Below, piece after piece: positions 59,628 through 64,000 of a stretch of 64,000 bases of DNA (the first letter of the stretch is position 1; each line of letters begins with the position of its first letter). A program made the translations under genes and the position numbers. Where the stretch lies: assembly GCA_943737045.1 (NCBI GenBank), contig CALSFV010000365.1, positions 62,001 to 126,000 of the forward strand. The letters are read 5' to 3'. The notes under the pieces are model-generated. The model was not told the DNA's origin. It worked only from the letters and a program-made list of their open reading frames with translations, and made no database searches. The DNA comes from Parapristionchus giblindavisi (lineage: Eukaryota; Nematoda; Chromadorea; Rhabditida; Diplogasteridae).

Positions 59628-59983
59628 CAGTTTTACTTTTGTTCTAGTACATCTCCAAGTTATTTTTTGATTACTTTCGGATATTTATTTCTATAATTCA
59701 ATTCATAACCAATTGATGAAAATACAAAACAAGAAAAAATCCTGAGATTGAGTAAGTCAATTCATGCCCAATCTAGCAGATCGATACGCGATTTTGAGTA
59801 TATCATTTGCATCGACTGACTGCAGGGAAGGATAGACGAATGAGTCCTTCCTCTCAGTCTGTGCGATTTTTCGATCGGTGGAACACCATTTTTCTTTTTT
59901 TTTTGATTGATTATTCTTGTTTCAGTTGATCATTTATGCTTCATTCTTGTTATTATCGTTTGTAATATATTTTCATTTTTCAG

Positions 59984-62096
59984 TTCATGAGCAGGGCTTC
60001 GGACTCAAGTCGTCTCAAGCATCTCGTAAACTGGACAAGATGGCCAAGGAAAAGGCCGAGGTATATTTCCATGCCATGCCATGCCATTCATGAGGAAGAG
60101 ATTAGTCGATGCGACGGACCCCTCCGATCCCACTGGCAGTAGCTACCTTCTGGATTACCCTAGAATCCCTTCTGAGAAGCAACTACCTCCCTGTTTTCTC
60201 GTCTGGAGAGGACTAGAGCTAAAGGTTCGAATGCAGTAATGATAGAGGTGAACAAAATTCGCTCTTTTCAGGACCCAAGAAGACGACTGTGAAAGCAGCC
60301 AAGATTTCCAAGGCGCCGACGACGACATCAAGGAAGAGCAAGAAAAGCACAGGTGCGAAGTCGAGTGTTCGCTCGACCAGTGGAATGTCCAGGAAGAGAA
60401 GGGAAGGGGGGGGGTGACATTTCGGCAACCGACATTTCGGCAACCGTCATTTCGGCAACCGACATTTCGGCAACGGGGCATAACTCGGTTCGTAGGGGTC
60501 ATAGAAACTTGGGATGGGTATCATTGTGATCAGCATCAGTAACACTACCGTAATCTACCGTAACCCAGTTCGGTGGGTCAAATCAAGTTCGGTGGGTCAG
60601 ATCGGGGATAACTCGGTTCGTAGGGGTCATAGAAACCCGAGATGAGTATCAATGTGATCATCACCAGCAACACTACCGTAATCTACCGTAATCCAGTTCG
60701 GTGGGTCAGATTAAGTTCGGTGGGTCAGATTTCACTAAAAATTGTCGGAACAGCCACTACTTGTGCGAAATCATTATCAGCTATTGTAAACTACAGTAAC
60801 CTACCGTAACCCGGTTCGGTGGGTCAGATCAAGTTCGGTGGGTCAGATTTAACCAAAAATTGTCGGAATGGCCACTACGTGTGCTTTATCATTATGAGCT
60901 ATTGCAAACTACCGTAATCTACCGTAACCCGGTTCGGTGGGTCAGATCAAGTTCGGTGGGTCAGATTTCACTACAAACTGTCGGAATGGTCACTACGTGT
61001 GCGATATCATTATGAGCTGTTGCAAACTACCGTAATCAGGTTCGGTGGGTCAGATCAAGTGCGGTGGGTCAGATCTCAGTAAAAATTTTCCAAATGGTCA
61101 GTATGTGCGGGGTATGATTATGAGTTATTGTAAACTACCGTAATCCACCGTAATCCGGTTCGGTGCGTCAGATCAAGTGCGATGTGTCATATTTCACTAA
61201 AAAGTGTCCAAATGGTAGTTTACAATAACTCATAATCATACCACGCGCATAGTAATCATTTGGACAATTTTTAGTGAAATCTGACCCATCGCACTTGATC
61301 TGACCCACCGAACCTGGTTACGGTAGTTTGCAACAGCTCATAATGATATCGCACACGTAGTGACCATTCCGACAATTTTTAGTGAAATCTGACCCACCGA
61401 ACTTGATCTGACCCACCGAACCGGGTTACGGTAGATTACGGTAGTTTGCAATAGCTCATAATGATAACGTACACGTAGTGGCCATTCCGACAATTTTTGG
61501 TTAAATCTGACCCACCGAACTTGATCTGACCCACCGAACCGGGTTACGGTAGATTACTGTAGTTTACAATAGCTGATAATGATTTCGCACAAGTAGTGGC
61601 TGTTCCGACAATTTTTAGTGAAATCTGACCCACCGAACTTAATCTGACCCACCGAACTGGATTACGGTAGATTACGGTAGTGTTGCTGATGATGATCTCA
61701 TTGATACCCATCTCGTGTTTCTATGACCCCTACGAACCGAGTTATCCCCGATCTGACCCACCGAACTTGATTTGACCCACCGAACTGGGTTACGGTAGAT
61801 TACGGTAGTGTTACTGATGCTGATCACAATGATACCCATCCCAAGTTTATATGACCCCTACGAACCGAGTTATGCCCCGTTGCCGAAATGTCGGTTGCCG
61901 AAATGACGGTTGCCGAAATGTCACCCCCCCCCCCCCCCCCCCGAAGGGAAGTGGAGTAATCGGAGGAGTCGGAGCTCGACGATGACGTCTTCGATGAGGG
62001 AGAGGATGAGGAGGATGAGGATGAAGACGTTCTAGGACACGAAGATGACTTCATTAGGATGGTAGTTGAGGAAGAATGTGATGAAATATTCCTGTG
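59984..62096 (+). pseudogene. Basic-then-acidic protein tail, interrupted by a foldback
   Basis: Block 59984-60060 lies between a TTTCAG acceptor and a GTATAT donor. The second block (from 60272 after CTTTTCAG) encodes a Lys-rich tail with SRKSKKSTGAKSSVRSTSG and is cut at 60405 by foldback element 2. After the foldback the same frame continues, meets a TAA, then encodes an acidic run (DDDVFDEGEDEEDEDEDVL) to a TGA at 62094-62096. The first and second blocks do not join in frame. It looks like the decayed 3' part of an element gene or a captured gene; not identified. Confidence 0.45.
60406..61942. mobile_element. Foldback element 2 (8-bp target duplication)
   Basis: A 1537-bp palindrome with ends (G)n-TGACATTTCGGCAACC and complement, and an exact 8-bp duplication GAAGGGAA at 60398-60405 and 61943-61950. 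Outer module: four 15-bp units GACATTTCGGCAACC, then two units with ATAACTCGGTTCGTAGGGGT. Inner module: units of about 120 bp with CTACCGTAACCCGGTTCGG and GGGTCAGAT, the same core as foldback element 1 at 16809-18772. Confidence 0.9.
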
Positions 62097-63809
62097 AATT
62101 CTCTGTTATTTTCATGTATAAAGTTGCATTCATTGTTATGAATAATGAGTTGAATTATAGAAATAAATATCCGAAAGTAATCAAAAAATAACTTGGAGAT
62201 GTACTAGAACAAAAGTAAAACTGATTACAATGGGCGAAGACATTGTACGAGGCAGATGACAGACCACTGGCTGCGTCACTCTCCTCTCGTGCGATCGCAC
62301 TCGATTAAAACCTTGAAATGCTCATAACTTTCGAGCGCACTTAAATAAAATATGACTTCAGCCGCCATACCATTTCGTTTATTGTCAAAATGGATTGAAC
62401 TTCCACCCGATTCCCATCATTTATAAGGGGAAAAGGGAGCGAACTTCTTGATCTCGCTCCCTTTTAGAAGGGAATTGGTACGGCGGCAGCATACCATTGA
62501 AAAGCTGAGGACGAGATCTATAAGATTAAGCTATTGTAAAATTTCGGCTTCTATATTTTTAAGAAAACTAATCAATAAAAACGATTTACTAAAATACTAA
62601 TTAAAATATCGACCTGGCAATGATGCAGGCGTATTCTCCTTGATATTCCGGGAAATTCTTCTGTTGACGACTCGATACCAAAACCAGACCCCGAAGAGCT
62701 ATAGAGCTCCAAAGCGGGCCGATTTCGACGTCCAAAAAGTTTGACGACGTCTCTCGACGTTGAAAATGAAGATATGCAAAAAAGCTCGACGGTACCTTGT
62801 TAGGGACCATATGGACTACCGAAAAATGTATTAATATATGGGGGTAAAAAAATGTGCCAACTACCCCCGGATTTTACTCGATTCTTCAGTGACATGCGTG
62901 ATATGTAGATTACAAACACCTCTACGAATACTAGATACTACAGTAGACATGCATTCTAATATCGGAAGCACAATGCTAAATCCACTCGCTTTTCGAATTT
63001 CCTCTCAAATCGTGTTGTTGACAATCGGAATAAACTTAGTAAAGGTTCTATTATTTGCGCAACTGTTAAGCCTTTCCGCAAAAGTATTATTTTGCCCTTG
63101 CTCGATATGTTATTTATTTAAAAAAATATAATTAATTGTTATTTCTTTGCTAGCTAAATTATGGCATCGTATTTATGTAACTCATAACGACATCAATTGT
63201 TCACTATAATCGTTGTAAAGCATAAATTAATTATTATTACTAAAAGTCGGTCAAAGTGAAGGGAACAATTATGTATCTTCTACAATTACTTTACAACAGC
63301 AAAGAGATAAGATATGATAATAGCGAGAGCGATTTGTCACCAGACGAATAGAGTAAGAATCGTAGAGATTACATACTCGCGAATTGGGAAAAATACATAA
63401 CGGGCAAGCAATTTGTTCTAGAAAAGAACAATTTAGCGAAATCTGTTAACAAAAGAAAGAGAAATTGAGTAACGATTTAACAAAGGCCCATTATTAAAAG
63501 AGTTCAGAGCAAATAGAGAAATTCTTCAAAACAAAAAAGAACAATATCAACGGCGTATAGATTGTTAAGATTAAGCAAACAGCACAGGACCTTAAATTAT
63601 TTGATCATGGTTACCATATGAGATGAGAAGAAGATCAAAGGTGTCGATACAAAAGGGTGAAAATGAAATAAACGAAAAGACTAAATTTAAACATTGTGGA
63701 AAACGAGAAGAATATGATTTTTTCTATTAATAATTAAGAAGTAAAAAAGCACACAACAAACACTAGAGAGATATTAGAAAAAGAAACAGCGTGCACATAA
63801 AGATAAGAA

Positions 63810-64000
63810 TTATACCATGAAAATAAAATTATCAAGGGAACGACGCGCATCTTGAACAGATCTTCGGATTCTTCTCGGAAGAGAATCGTCCAATACGGCA
63901 AGCGGATCCTCGGGCTTCGACTGGAAATTAACAAAATACTATTTTTAGAAATAATAATAATAATTTTAAAAAAAATTTAAATGGCATACATCAACGTCGG
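63810..64000 (-). CDS. Array gene copy 4, 3' end (partial)
   Basis: The last exon is 63810-63920 and the edge of the preceding exon is 63990-64000; the rest lies beyond the window. The exon starts SKPEDPLAVLDDSLPRR as in the other copies. A deletion of about 100 bp relative to copies 1-3 removed the usual stop codon, so the frame runs into former 3' UTR and ends nine codons later at TAA (63810-63812), giving a new tail ending IFMV. Confidence 0.8.

Larger units (their letters stand above)
59237..62904. mobile_element. 3.7 kb inverted-repeat element with nested elements
   Basis: Ends ATATCACGCGTGTC and ATATCACGCATGTC (read inward), inserted between bases that adjoin in spacers 1 and 2 (near 34363 and 47637). 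Arms pair over several blocks: 59300-59396 with 62736-62828, and 59397-59665 with 62160-62310; the right arm has about 425 extra bases (62311-62735). Nested inside are a MITE (59487-59627), interrupting the left arm, and foldback element 2 (60406-61942). Coding-looking blocks: 59984-60060 (KSSQASRKLDKMAKEKAE), 60272-60405 (Lys/Ser/Thr-rich) and 61951-62096. Confidence 0.7.
57862..63809. other. Spacer between array copies 3 and 4
   Basis: 57862-58650 and 62905-63809 match the ends of spacers 1 and 2. Between them are a rearranged segment (58654-59160) and a 3.7 kb inverted-repeat element (59237-62904), so this spacer is the longest. No intact gene accepted. Confidence 0.65.

Overview
The window reads as nematode nuclear DNA. 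It is AT-rich, genes are cut into many short exons, introns end in TTTCAG, candidate trans-splice acceptors lie just ahead of start codons, and one gene is an innexin. The genus cannot be fixed from sequence alone. No rRNA, CRISPR or bacterial-type gene was seen. Most lines of a naive six-frame translation are intron or repeat noise; every gene model below was assembled by hand from splice sites with a continuous reading frame.

Layout. 1-9047: no gene seen; palindromic MITE-like repeats and GGGAGA/GAGAGG arrays. 9070-16681 (+): a complete innexin, 14 exons and 440 codons, whose introns hold at least eight palindromic elements and two non-LTR reverse-transcriptase relics. 16809-18772: a 2 kb foldback element with 8-bp target duplications. 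19-24 kb (+): two tandem paralogous genes for small two-helix membrane proteins (21172-22094 and 23291-23853), with a doubtful third copy upstream. 26010-64000 (-): a tandem array of a large gene, three full copies (26010-32982, 37813-46368, 48725-57861) and the 3' end of a fourth at the window edge.

Each array gene has 22 exons and encodes about 535-541 residues. The N-terminal half is a duplicated module of about 105 residues with identical intron phases. The C-terminal half carries C2H2-like zinc fingers whose coding sequence is split by phase-0 introns just after the CxxC. I cannot name the family. Gene and spacer were duplicated together, so the spacers act as empty-site controls that date and delimit transposon insertions.

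The mobile fraction is the other main content. I see TTAA-flanked MITEs (two with tRNA-like A and B boxes inside), CAAGGG-ended MITEs of about 430 bp with TTA/TAA duplications, a 140-bp MITE with CAG duplications, two foldback elements with 8-bp duplications that share a core repeat but differ at their ends, a 2 kb palindrome in an intron of array copy 2, a 2.5 kb TIR element splitting array copy 3, and a 3.7 kb inverted-repeat element with others nested inside it. Several of these carry spliced, coding-looking fragments.
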